A stretch of DNA of 51,113 bases from Oceanipulchritudo sp049975345 (lineage in GTDB: Bacteria; Verrucomicrobiota; Verrucomicrobiia; Opitutales; Oceanipulchritudinaceae), in assembly GCA_049975345.1 (NCBI GenBank), contig JBNGDP010000011.1:1-51113 (forward strand), written 5' to 3'. Within the stretch, counting starts at the first letter, position 1; each line of letters opens with the position of its first letter. Shown here one piece after another: positions 33,607-41,303 of the stretch. The notes under the pieces are model-generated. The model was not told the origin of the DNA and ran no database searches. It saw only the letters and a list, made by a program, of their open reading frames with translations. Made by a program: the position numbers and the translations under genes.

Positions 33607-34488
33607 ATGGATCCCGATTACTCCCTAGAGTCCATTCCCACGCACGACCCGAGGGCGGTCGAGGCGGCTGTCTGTGAAATCGGAAAGCAGTGCTTTCCGG
33701 AGCAGTCGACGGGAAAGATCGAGAGCCTGATGCTGTCGGTCGAGGACCTTTACCAGGGGAAGGTGGCTCCCTACCAGGAGAGCGACATGGCCTACCACAA
33801 CCTGGAACACACCCTGCAGGTGACCCTGTGCTGGGCCCGCATGTTCCAGTCCCTGCGCGAACACCGCAGCGAGTTGCCGCTCGTGTTCGCGGATTTTCTT
33901 CTCGGGGTGGCGGCCTGCCTGCTGCATGATACCGGCTACCTGAAGGAAACCGAAGATCCCGGCGGCACGGGCGCGAAATATGTCCTGATCCACGAGCACC
34001 GGAGCTGCCAGATCTCCCGGCGCTTCCTCCTGGGCCTGCAATGGCCCGACTCCGCCATTTCGGTGATCCAGCGATTAATCGCATCCACGGGGCCACGGGC
34101 GATCATTGACGGCATCCCCTTTATCAGTCCCACCGAGAAGGTGCTGGCCCAGATGCTGGCCACCGCCGATTTTCTCGCCCAGATGGCCGATCCCCTGTAC
34201 CTTGAGAAGCTGCCGGCCCTGTTCAGGGAATTCGAGGAATTCGACCGCCTGCGCGGCCTCAGCCAGACGGAGCGGCCCTTCCCGAACCTTGATTCCCTGC
34301 TCTCCAGCACCCCGAAGTTCTGGTACCAGTTCGTCCTGCCCCGGCTGAAGGTGGATTATGACGGGGTTTACCGGCTGTTGAACCAGCCATATCCGGATGG
34401 CATCAATCCCTACCTCCAGCAGGCGGAGGCGAACATTGAGGCCCTCCAGCCGGCGGAGCCATCCTCCGGCCGGGAGAACAACCCATGA
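33607..34488 (+). CDS. HD-domain phosphohydrolase-like protein
   Basis: 293 residues from ATG 33607, with AGG about eight bases upstream. The metal-binding HD motifs are clear: YHNLEHTLQV (His64, His68), CLLHDTGYL (His107-Asp108) and IHEHRSCQI. Similar N-termini occur in HD proteins that bind nucleotides or act on small nitrogen compounds, and the domain is also related to cyclic-nucleotide phosphodiesterases. The C-terminal 100 residues (RPFPNLDSLLSSTPKFWYQF) are of no known family. It overlaps the M48 protease gene by ATGA, so the two are coupled. Substrate unknown. Confidence 0.82.
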   Translation: MDPDYSLESIPTHDPRAVEAAVCEIGKQCFPEQSTGKIESLMLSVEDLYQGKVAPYQESDMAYHNLEHTLQVTLCWARMFQSLREHRSELPLVFADFLLGVAACLLHDTGYLKETEDPGGTGAKYVLIHEHRSCQISRRFLLGLQWPDSAISVIQRLIASTGPRAIIDGIPFISPTEKVLAQMLATADFLAQMADPLYLEKLPALFREFEEFDRLRGLSQTERPFPNLDSLLSSTPKFWYQFVLPRLKVDYDGVYRLLNQPYPDGINPYLQQAEANIEALQPAEPSSGRENNP

Positions 34489-35234
34489 TGAGACGCACCT
34501 GGCTTTTGCTCCCGCTGATCAGCCTGGTGGGCTGCGCGACCGGACCGACCTTCTACTCGGAGTCGTATCTCGCCTCCATGGCGGCGACCCAGTTCGAGCA
34601 GCTCAAGCGGGAAATGACGGTTTCCCGCGACCCCGCGGGTATGGCCATGGTCAACCGCGTGAGCGGGCGGATCGCCCGGGCGATCGGCCCCGAGATGCCG
34701 GAGGCGGACTGGGAATTCGTCCTCTTCGAGGATCCTTCGGCCAATGCCTTCGCCATGCCGGGAGGGAAAATCGCCGTCTTCACAGGGTTGCTGGAACTGG
34801 TGGACAGCGACGACGAACTGGCGGCGGTGATCGGACATGAGATCGCCCATGTCCAGTTGCAGCATGCCAACCAGCGCATGTCGGCGGAAATGATCCGTGG
34901 AGCGGTCGGGGTCGGGGCGGCCATTCTGACCAAGGACATGGAATCCGACAACCGGGCGATGGTCCTTGCCGCCTACGGGCTGGGGTCGCAGGTCGGGATC
35001 ATGCTGCCCTACAGCCGCTACCATGAAAGCGAGGCGGACCGGCTGGGCCTGATGATCGCCGCCCGGGCGGGATACGACCCCCGTGCCGCCCTGCGCTTCT
35101 GGGAAAAAATGGCCACGGCCTCCCCGCGGTCCATGCCGGAGTTCCTCTCCACCCATCCGGGATACGACACCCGCATCGAGACCCTGGACGCGGCCATGCC
35201 CGAGGCGATGCGGCTCTACGAGGCCGCCCGCTGA
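34485..35234 (+). CDS. M48-family metalloprotease lipoprotein
   Basis: 249 residues. Lipobox LVGC with the acylated cysteine at 17 places it in the outer or inner membrane facing the periplasm. The zinc site is HEIAH (H118, E119, H122) with the third ligand Glu in YHESEADRLGL, and LSTHPGYDTRIETL closes the domain. It resembles BepA/LoiP-type proteases that degrade misfolded outer-membrane proteins and help their assembly; it lacks the TPR domain of BepA. It follows the HD protein with a four-base overlap. Confidence 0.9.
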   Translation: MMRRTWLLLPLISLVGCATGPTFYSESYLASMAATQFEQLKREMTVSRDPAGMAMVNRVSGRIARAIGPEMPEADWEFVLFEDPSANAFAMPGGKIAVFTGLLELVDSDDELAAVIGHEIAHVQLQHANQRMSAEMIRGAVGVGAAILTKDMESDNRAMVLAAYGLGSQVGIMLPYSRYHESEADRLGLMIAARAGYDPRAALRFWEKMATASPRSMPEFLSTHPGYDTRIETLDAAMPEAMRLYEAAR

Positions 35235-35296
35235 AGGGCTTGCGGGAACCTTTTGCATTGACGCGGGACTGATTGAGCCAACAGATAATCGCCCTC

Positions 35297-35452
35297 ATGG
35301 GCGTCCTCATGCTCACGGTCTTTCTTAGCCTCCTGCTGGTGACCCTTTTTATCGTACTGTTTATCGGGGAACGGCGCAGGAAACGCTTCGGGAGCTCGGA
35401 GCAGGATGCGCTTCTCCCGTTCGGGGACGAAGACACGCGACGAGACCCGTAA
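35297..35452 (+). CDS. Small membrane protein before the cbb3-2 operon (51 residues)
   Basis: Starts at ATG 35297 and ends with TAA at 35450-35452, seven bases before the ccoNO start codon (35459). A hydrophobic helix MLTVFLSLLLVTLFIVLFIG (5-24) is followed by the basic ERRRKRF and the acidic QDALLPFGDEDT tail. This layout, one helix then a short charged cytosolic tail, recalls CcoS or CcoH-type assembly factors, but the tail lacks the CcoS DDLE block. It is too short for the usual gene-finding length cut-off. Its position in front of ccoNO on the same strand, with no terminator between, makes it a likely member of the oxidase operon. Confidence 0.6.
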   Translation: MGVLMLTVFLSLLLVTLFIVLFIGERRRKRFGSSEQDALLPFGDEDTRRDP

Positions 35453-35458
35453 CCCGAA

Positions 35459-37807
35459 ATGTGCAGTATGAGTTCCTCGACCACGGCAAAGCGGGTCATC
35501 GAGTACGATGACCATTATGTCCGGCTCTTCACGCTGGCCGGCATTTTCTGGGGCGCGATCGGCATGATCGCCGGCCTGCTGATCGCCTTCCAGCTGAATT
35601 TCTCCTTTCTCAACCTGGAATTGTCCTGGCTGACCTTCGGGCGCCTGCGGCCGCTTCACACCAACGCGGCCATTTTCGCCTTTGTCGGCAACATGATGTT
35701 CGCGGGAATCTACCATTCCACGCAGCGGCTCTGCAAGGCGCGGACGGCCAACGACCTCCTGACGGGCATCCATTTCTGGGGCTGGCAGCTGATCATTGTC
35801 TGCGCGGCGATCACCCTCCCGCTCGGATTCACACAGGGGAAGGAATACGCGGAGCTGATCTGGCCCATCGACCTGATGGTGGCGGTGGTCTGGGTTGTTT
35901 TCGGGATCAACTTCTTCTGGACCCTGGCGCGCCGGAACGAGCCGACCCTCTATGTGGCGATCTGGTTCTACATCGCGACGATCGTTACCGTGACCATGCT
36001 GTACGTGGTCAACAATCTCGCCGTCCCGACCGCCCTGCTGCACAGCTACCCGATTTTCGGCGGGGTGAAGGACGCGCTTGTGCAGTGGTGGTACGGTCAC
36101 AACGCGGTCGCCTTCTTCCTGACCACACCGATCCTGGGGATCATGTATTACTACATCCCGAAGGCCGCCAACCGTCCGGTGTACAGCTACCGGTTGAGCG
36201 TGGTCCACTTCTGGTCCCTGGTCTTCATCTACATCTGGGCGGGGCCCCATCACCTCCTGAACACCGCCCTTCCCCACTGGCTGCAGGCCCTGGGAATGCT
36301 CTTCTCGCTGATGCTCTGGGCGCCCAGTTGGGGCGGCATGCTCAACGGGCTGCTCACGCTCCGCGGGGCGTGGAACCAGCTTCGCCGCGACCCGGTCCTG
36401 AAGTTCTTCGCCGCCGGGGTGACCTTCTACGGGATGTCCACCTTCGAGGGGCCGCTCCTTTCCATCCGTGCCGTGAATTACCTGAGCCACTACACGGACT
36501 GGACCATCGGCCATGTTCACGGGGGAACCCTTGGCTGGAACGGCTTCATGGCCGCCGGGATGTTTTATTTCCTCGCTCCGCGCCTCTGGAAGACGAAGCT
36601 TTACTCCGAGGCCATGGCCAACATGCATTTCTGGCTCGGTCTGGTGGGGATCCTTCTCTACATCTCCTCGATGTGGGCCAGCGGGATCACCCAGGGATTG
36701 ATGCTCAACGGGACCGTGGAAGGCGGCACCGTTCTGGCGTACCCGAACTTCGTGGAGACCCTGACCGCGATCCGCCCGCTGATGCTAACCCGGGCCTTCG
36801 GGGGAAGCCTGTACATGGTTGGTTGGATCCTGCTGATTTACAATATCTTCCGCACAGTGGCCGGCAAGGAAACGGTAAACGGGACGATCACCGTCGAGGT
36901 CGGGGAGATCGAGGAGACACGGGAACTGGAAGGCTCCATCAGCCTGAAGGGAACCTTCTTCAATTTCCCGATGTTCTACTCCTTCATGGTGATCCTCGGC
37001 ATGTGCCTGTGGTTCTTCGGGGACGGCCTGGTTATGCTGGCCGGCATCAGCATGCTGATCCTTTTCTCGCTGATCGCCATCGTCCACTTCCAGGCGACCA
37101 GCGCCAGATGGAGCGAATGGTACGAGAAGCTTCTCGGCAACTGGGCTCCCTTCACCATCCTGGTCTTCATCGCGGTGGCCATTGGCGGGATGATCCAGAT
37201 CATCCCGACCCTGGTGGTGCAGACGGCTGAAAACATCGAGGGCCGCGTCCAGGTGCCCTACACCCCACTGGAGCTCGCCGGGCGCGATATCTTTGTCTCG
37301 GAGGGCTGCTACAACTGCCACAGCCAGATGATCCGCACCATGAAACCGGATGTCCTCCGCTACGGCGACTATTCACGGCTCGGGGAATCGATATATGACC
37401 ATCCCTTCCAATGGGGATCCAAACGGACCGGGCCGGACCTTGCCCGGGAGGGAGGCAAGCGCCCCAACGTCTGGCATTACGACCACATGCGCAAGCCCAC
37501 GGACATCTCCCCGGGATCCAATATGCCGCCTTATCCGTGGCTGTTGGACAAGACGGTCGATTTCAATGAAATCCCCGGACGCGTGGCCGCCATGCGCGCT
37601 CTGGGCGTCCCCTACCCGGACTGGTCGGACGAGGAAATCATCAACCGGGCCGAAGCACAGGCGGAGGAGATTGTGGCCGACCTCGAGGCGAATTTCCGGG
37701 CCACGGAAAAGGACCGGCAGATCGTCGCCCTGATCGCCTACCTGCAAAAACTCGGGACCCACGAAACCGCCTCCGCGGCAATGGCGCGTGCCGAAGCCGC
37801 CCGCTGA
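35459..37807 (+). CDS. ccoNO: Fused cbb3 oxidase subunits I and II (CcoN-CcoO)
   Basis: 782 residues. Residues 1 to about 480 are CcoN: low-spin heme His in RLRPLHTNAAIF, CuB ligands in WWYGHNAVAFFLT and YIWAGPHHLLN, and the heme His pair in WTIGHVHGGTLGWNG. After a linker rich in Glu (VEVGEIEETRELEGS), CcoO begins: a membrane anchor and one heme site, GCYNCHSQMIR (C617, C620, H621), then KRTGPDLAREGG and SNMPPYPWLLD. Fused CcoNO is known from Bacteroidetes and a few other groups. The first oxidase in this window is not fused. The start may be ATG 35459 or ATG 35468. Confidence 0.95.
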   Translation: MCSMSSSTTAKRVIEYDDHYVRLFTLAGIFWGAIGMIAGLLIAFQLNFSFLNLELSWLTFGRLRPLHTNAAIFAFVGNMMFAGIYHSTQRLCKARTANDLLTGIHFWGWQLIIVCAAITLPLGFTQGKEYAELIWPIDLMVAVVWVVFGINFFWTLARRNEPTLYVAIWFYIATIVTVTMLYVVNNLAVPTALLHSYPIFGGVKDALVQWWYGHNAVAFFLTTPILGIMYYYIPKAANRPVYSYRLSVVHFWSLVFIYIWAGPHHLLNTALPHWLQALGMLFSLMLWAPSWGGMLNGLLTLRGAWNQLRRDPVLKFFAAGVTFYGMSTFEGPLLSIRAVNYLSHYTDWTIGHVHGGTLGWNGFMAAGMFYFLAPRLWKTKLYSEAMANMHFWLGLVGILLYISSMWASGITQGLMLNGTVEGGTVLAYPNFVETLTAIRPLMLTRAFGGSLYMVGWILLIYNIFRTVAGKETVNGTITVEVGEIEETRELEGSISLKGTFFNFPMFYSFMVILGMCLWFFGDGLVMLAGISMLILFSLIAIVHFQATSARWSEWYEKLLGNWAPFTILVFIAVAIGGMIQIIPTLVVQTAENIEGRVQVPYTPLELAGRDIFVSEGCYNCHSQMIRTMKPDVLRYGDYSRLGESIYDHPFQWGSKRTGPDLAREGGKRPNVWHYDHMRKPTDISPGSNMPPYPWLLDKTVDFNEIPGRVAAMRALGVPYPDWSDEEIINRAEAQAEEIVADLEANFRATEKDRQIVALIAYLQKLGTHETASAAMARAEAAR

Positions 37808-37834
37808 GCCGCCCTTGCCGGTGCAATACATCCC

Positions 37835-38035
37835 ATGTTTGAACGAGTACAGTTTGATGAATGGCAGACCCTCATCACGATGGCGGCCTTCATCCTCTGC
37901 TTCACCGCTTTTCTATATTTCTGCTGGCGCGCGATCCGCATGAACCGGCGTGAACGCGACCACCTCTCCCATCTTCCGCTGCAAACGGACCAGAACCCGG
38001 AATCTCCCAGCCATGAGCGATCCCAAAAACACTGA
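37835..38035 (+). CDS. CcoQ-like small cbb3 oxidase subunit
   Basis: 66 residues. One membrane helix (about 14-33, MAAFILCFTAFLYFCWRAIR) and a short basic tail. It lies between ccoNO and ccoP on the same strand, 27 bases after ccoNO, and overlaps the ccoP start by 23 bases in another frame. Position and shape fit CcoQ (subunit IV), which stabilises the complex. Sequence similarity in such short proteins is weak. Confidence 0.75.
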   Translation: MFERVQFDEWQTLITMAAFILCFTAFLYFCWRAIRMNRRERDHLSHLPLQTDQNPESPSHERSQKH

Positions 38036-38597
38036 TAACGAAAAGCTCCGGCCGCATGTCTACGACGGCATCCAGGAATACGACAACCGGCTGCCGAACT
38101 GGTGGCTCTGGACCTTCTACGGAGCGTGCATATTCGCGGCCCTGTACTGGTTTTCCTTCTACGACGCCGAAGTGATGAAATCCGACGCGGAAATCATCGA
38201 GGCCCAGATGGCCAGGGTGGAGGAGGCGCGACTGGCGGCCATCGGCGAGATCACCAACGAGACCCTGTGGCAGATGAGCCGCAATCCGGGTTTCGTCTCC
38301 GCGGGCAGGGAAATCTACATGGAGAAGTGCGTTGCCTGCCACGGTCCGGACCTGAAGGCGGGAGCCGGCCTGGCCGGGGTCAACCTCGTCGACAATGAAT
38401 GGAAGTGGGGCAACCAGCCAATGAGTGTGTACGCGGTGGTCACAAACGGATCCCCCGACAAGACCAAGGGAATGCAGGCATGGATCGCCGAGCTGGGCCC
38501 CCAGAAAGTCAGCCAGGTCGTTTCCTATCTGCTCAGCCACCACACGGAACAGGAAATGCAGGACGCGGTGAGCCTGAACGAGCCCGTCGGACTGTAA
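38013..38597 (+). CDS. ccoP: cbb3 oxidase cytochrome subunit III (CcoP), one heme
   Basis: 194 residues from ATG 38013; the longer frame from 37950 is unlikely. The signature YDGIQEYDNRLPNWWLWTFY (about 17-36) and the following membrane helix are diagnostic for CcoP. There is one heme site, CVACHGPDLKAG (C106, C109, H110). Proteobacterial CcoP has two heme domains; this one ends after the first, with HHTEQEMQDAVSL, so it is a monoheme form. It would bring electrons from soluble cytochrome c to CcoNO. Confidence 0.9.
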   Translation: MSDPKNTDNEKLRPHVYDGIQEYDNRLPNWWLWTFYGACIFAALYWFSFYDAEVMKSDAEIIEAQMARVEEARLAAIGEITNETLWQMSRNPGFVSAGREIYMEKCVACHGPDLKAGAGLAGVNLVDNEWKWGNQPMSVYAVVTNGSPDKTKGMQAWIAELGPQKVSQVVSYLLSHHTEQEMQDAVSLNEPVGL

Positions 38598-38615
38598 GGC
38601 CGGGAAAGGGATTCC

Positions 38616-40031
38616 ATGAAGGGAAACCGCAAGGCACCGAACCTCGACACCGTCACGACCATCAACGAGGACGGATCGCGCTTCATGATCCATCCGGCGG
38701 ACGTCCGGGGAAAGTTCACCCGCTGGCGGCGCATTACCGCGCTCCTGCTGATCGGAATCTACATCCTTCTGCCGTGGATTCCCGTGAACGGGTATCCGGC
38801 CGTTTTCCTTGACGTCATGGAGCGGCGTTTCCACCTCTTTGGCATCACCCTGGCGGCGCAGGACATGTGGCTGCTCTTTTTCTTCGTTTCGGGGCTGGCC
38901 TTCCTGCTGTTTTACATAACCGCCTTTCTGGGGAGGATCTGGTGCGGCTGGGCCTGCCCGCAGACCGTTTTTCTGGAACATGTCTTCCGGCGGGTGGAGC
39001 GCTGGATCGACGGGGACGGGCCTGCGCGGAGGAAACTGGACAGCTCCCCGATGAGCGGGCAGAAGCTCTTCAAGCGCATCCTCAAGCATGGGATCTTCCT
39101 CATCCTGGCCACGGTGATCGCCCACATCCTCCTGGCCTATTTCATCTCGATTCCCCAGTTGTGGGAGTGGATCCGCATATCGCCCCTGGAACACTGGAAG
39201 CTGTTCCTTTTCGTGGTGGCGGCCACCGTGCTGCTGTACGGGAATTTCGCATGGTTCCGGGAACAGCTCTGCATTGTCATCTGTCCGTACGGCCGGATGC
39301 AGTCCGCGCTCATCGACGACGACACCCTGAACGTCGCCTATGACCACGAGCGGGGCAATCCCCCCGGCCCGGTGCGGGACCCGGATGCCGGGGACTGCAT
39401 CGACTGCCACCGCTGCATCCAGGTTTGCCCCACGGGGATCGACATCCGGCAGGGACTGCAGCTGGAATGCGTCGGTTGCGCGGCCTGCATGGATGCCTGT
39501 GACGAGATCATGGACAAGGTCAAGCGCCCGCGCGGATTGATCCGCTATGCTTCCGACCGCAATCTCCAGGGCCTGAAGACGAGGTGGCTCCGACCGCGGA
39601 CCATCCTGTACACCGGCCTGCTTTTCCTCGGCATCGGGGTGGCCGGTTTTGCCTTCACGAGGGTTGAAAAAGCGGTGGCCACGGTAACCCGGATGCCGGG
39701 AGCACCCTTCTACGTGACGGAGACCCATGTCCGCAACCAGTACCAGATCCGTCTTATCAACAAGGGATCGGAGGATCTTGCCTTCAGCGTCTCCGTCCAG
39801 GCCAGCGGGTTGACCTTTCCCGTTGAAACCTCGGGGTTTTCCGAGGCGATGATCCTCGCCCCCATGGAGGAGCGGAACGGCACCTTTGTCGTGCAGGTCC
39901 CCCGGGAGACCTTTGAGGGACGGTTCCCCGTGAACCTGCTTATCGAGGCCGAGCCGGGGGAGGTGGAACTGAGCCGCGAGGTGGAATTCCTCGGGCCGGA
40001 CCCGCGCCTGCTGCGGCCGCAAAATCCCTGA
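38616..40031 (+). CDS. ccoG: cbb3 oxidase accessory protein CcoG (FixG/RdxA)
   Basis: 471 residues with a purine-rich GGGAAAGGGA ribosome site just upstream. Four or five membrane helices in the first half; then two 4Fe-4S clusters, GDCIDCHRCIQVCPTGIDIR and LECVGCAACMDACDEIM, and a C-terminal immunoglobulin-like periplasmic domain (about 370-471). In rhizobia FixG/RdxA is needed to assemble cbb3; recent work suggests it reduces Cu(II) for insertion. It is the third of the assembly block after ccoP. Confidence 0.93.
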   Translation: MKGNRKAPNLDTVTTINEDGSRFMIHPADVRGKFTRWRRITALLLIGIYILLPWIPVNGYPAVFLDVMERRFHLFGITLAAQDMWLLFFFVSGLAFLLFYITAFLGRIWCGWACPQTVFLEHVFRRVERWIDGDGPARRKLDSSPMSGQKLFKRILKHGIFLILATVIAHILLAYFISIPQLWEWIRISPLEHWKLFLFVVAATVLLYGNFAWFREQLCIVICPYGRMQSALIDDDTLNVAYDHERGNPPGPVRDPDAGDCIDCHRCIQVCPTGIDIRQGLQLECVGCAACMDACDEIMDKVKRPRGLIRYASDRNLQGLKTRWLRPRTILYTGLLFLGIGVAGFAFTRVEKAVATVTRMPGAPFYVTETHVRNQYQIRLINKGSEDLAFSVSVQASGLTFPVETSGFSEAMILAPMEERNGTFVVQVPRETFEGRFPVNLLIEAEPGEVELSREVEFLGPDPRLLRPQNP

Positions 40032-40038
40032 TCATACC

Positions 40039-40239
40039 ATGGAAAACTCCAAAAGGAACGGCCGGAAAGAACCTGCCCGCGGCCTCTGGGCCTGGGTCAT
40101 TCTTGCATTCGTCGTGCTCATCCTCGCCTGGGCGGCCCTCATCCTCATCGCCACGACCAACCAGCCGGAAATCATCAAACTGGACGAGGGCCAAGGAACA
40201 AGGGACAAGGGTCTTGAAAATTCCACACCCAGTCCTTAG
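40039..40239 (+). CDS. Small CcoH-like membrane protein
   Basis: 66 residues from ATG 40039, seven bases after the ccoG stop. Basic N-terminus, one membrane helix (about 16-40, LWAWVILAFVVLILAWAALI), then a short tail. It resembles the N-terminal part of CcoH/FixH, which follows ccoG in many operons, but lacks the periplasmic domain. The last 17 residues (EGQGTRDKGLENSTPSP) come from a DNA repeat, so the natural end may have been displaced. Confidence 0.65.
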   Translation: MENSKRNGRKEPARGLWAWVILAFVVLILAWAALILIATTNQPEIIKLDEGQGTRDKGLENSTPSP

Positions 40240-40263
40240 TCCTTCGTCCCTGGTCCCTTGACC
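40188..40263. repeat. Inverted repeat, family C
   Basis: The left arm (about 40188-40216) contains CCAAGGAACAAGGGACAAGG and the right arm (about 40232-40263) contains GTCCTTCGTCCCTGGTCCCT, an imperfect complement. It straddles the end of the CcoH-like gene and the gap before the 110-residue membrane protein. Confidence 0.75.
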
Positions 40264-40269
40264 ATAAAA

Positions 40270-40602
40270 ATGTCCTTCCACCTGATATTCCTTTTCCTGT
40301 TCCAGAGCGGACTGGCCTTTGCCTTCAGCTATTTCATCGCCCGGGTACTCCTGGGCTCCGATGGGGAGGAGGCCCGTTCGAAGATGCTGGGGGGCATGCG
40401 CAAGGTGCGGGCCGGCACGGCCGTGCTCACGGCGGTGCTTCCCGTTGTCCTGTTTGCCGCGTACCACAAGAGCCTGCCGGAGGGGAAACCGGCCACCCTG
40501 GCCGTCTGGCCGGCGGTCTGGATCTTCATGATCCTGCTGGCGGTGGTTCTCGCGATCACAGTGGCCATCAACCGGAAACCCATGGATACAAAGCACAGAT
40601 GA
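40270..40602 (+). CDS. Hypothetical membrane protein in the cbb3-2 operon (110 residues)
   Basis: 110 residues from ATG 40270; TTG 40258 is possible. Three membrane helices can be placed (about 3-24, 47-65 and 77-98). No motif is recognised. Between the CcoH-like gene and the SafE-like gene, it overlaps the latter by ATGA (40599-40602), so it is a true operon member, translated as a unit with it. An oxidase assembly role is inferred from context only. Confidence 0.75.
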   Translation: MSFHLIFLFLFQSGLAFAFSYFIARVLLGSDGEEARSKMLGGMRKVRAGTAVLTAVLPVVLFAAYHKSLPEGKPATLAVWPAVWIFMILLAVVLAITVAINRKPMDTKHR

Positions 40603-41303
40603 TCGAGGTTTCGAGCATTACCGGCCCGTGGCCGGCCTTTCTTGCGGGCATGGTCACCAGCCTGCATTGCGCGGGCATGTGCGGGCCGCTGGCCTGCTAC
40701 CTGGCGCCCAAACCGGGATCCGGCACCTCCTTCAGCACTGTGGCGGGCCTGTATCATGCCGGGCGGATGCTCTCCTACGCGGCATGCGGGGCGATCGCCG
40801 GCGGCCTCGGAATGCTCGCCCTTGGCTGGATCGACGTTTATCAGCATTCCCTTTCGCGGTTCCTCCCCTGGGTACTGGTCCTTTTTTTCCTCATGGTCGC
40901 ATTCCGGGTGGACACCTTCTTCCCGAAACCCGCCTTCCTCGCCCCGGCGCTGGCCCGGATACAGGGAAAGCTCCAGGCCCTGCCACGACCGCTTTCCGGC
41001 CTGGTGATCGGGGTTTTGACTCCTCTCCTCCCCTGTGGACCCCTCTACGCGGTGTTCGGGCTGGCCCTGATGACACAGTCGCCCCTTCGCGGGGCCGAAT
41101 TCCTGCTTCTCTTCGGTCTCGGCACCCTGCCCCTGCTGTGGGCGGTGCAGGCGGCCTTTTCCCGCTGGCAAGGGGTCATTTCTCCCGCAGTCGTTTCCCG
41201 GATCCAGCGGATCCTTGCCTTCGTCGTCGCCCTGATCCTTGGCCTGCGCCTGTATTTCTTTGAGACCGGTCAGGGCGGGCTTTTCTGCGGTACCGGAATG
41301 TGA
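40599..41303 (+). CDS. SafE/UreH-like membrane protein linked to cbb3 oxidase
   Basis: 234 residues, six membrane helices. It begins with GMVTSLHCAGMCGPLACYL and has TPLLPCGPLYAVFGLAL in the middle; these paired Cys-containing motifs mark the DsbD/TauE-related family often annotated as 'sulfite exporter TauE/SafE' next to cbb3 genes. The conserved cysteines and place before ccoI suggest copper handling rather than sulfite export. It has an ATGA overlap upstream and a GTGA overlap downstream. Confidence 0.82.
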   Translation: MIEVSSITGPWPAFLAGMVTSLHCAGMCGPLACYLAPKPGSGTSFSTVAGLYHAGRMLSYAACGAIAGGLGMLALGWIDVYQHSLSRFLPWVLVLFFLMVAFRVDTFFPKPAFLAPALARIQGKLQALPRPLSGLVIGVLTPLLPCGPLYAVFGLALMTQSPLRGAEFLLLFGLGTLPLLWAVQAAFSRWQGVISPAVVSRIQRILAFVVALILGLRLYFFETGQGGLFCGTGM

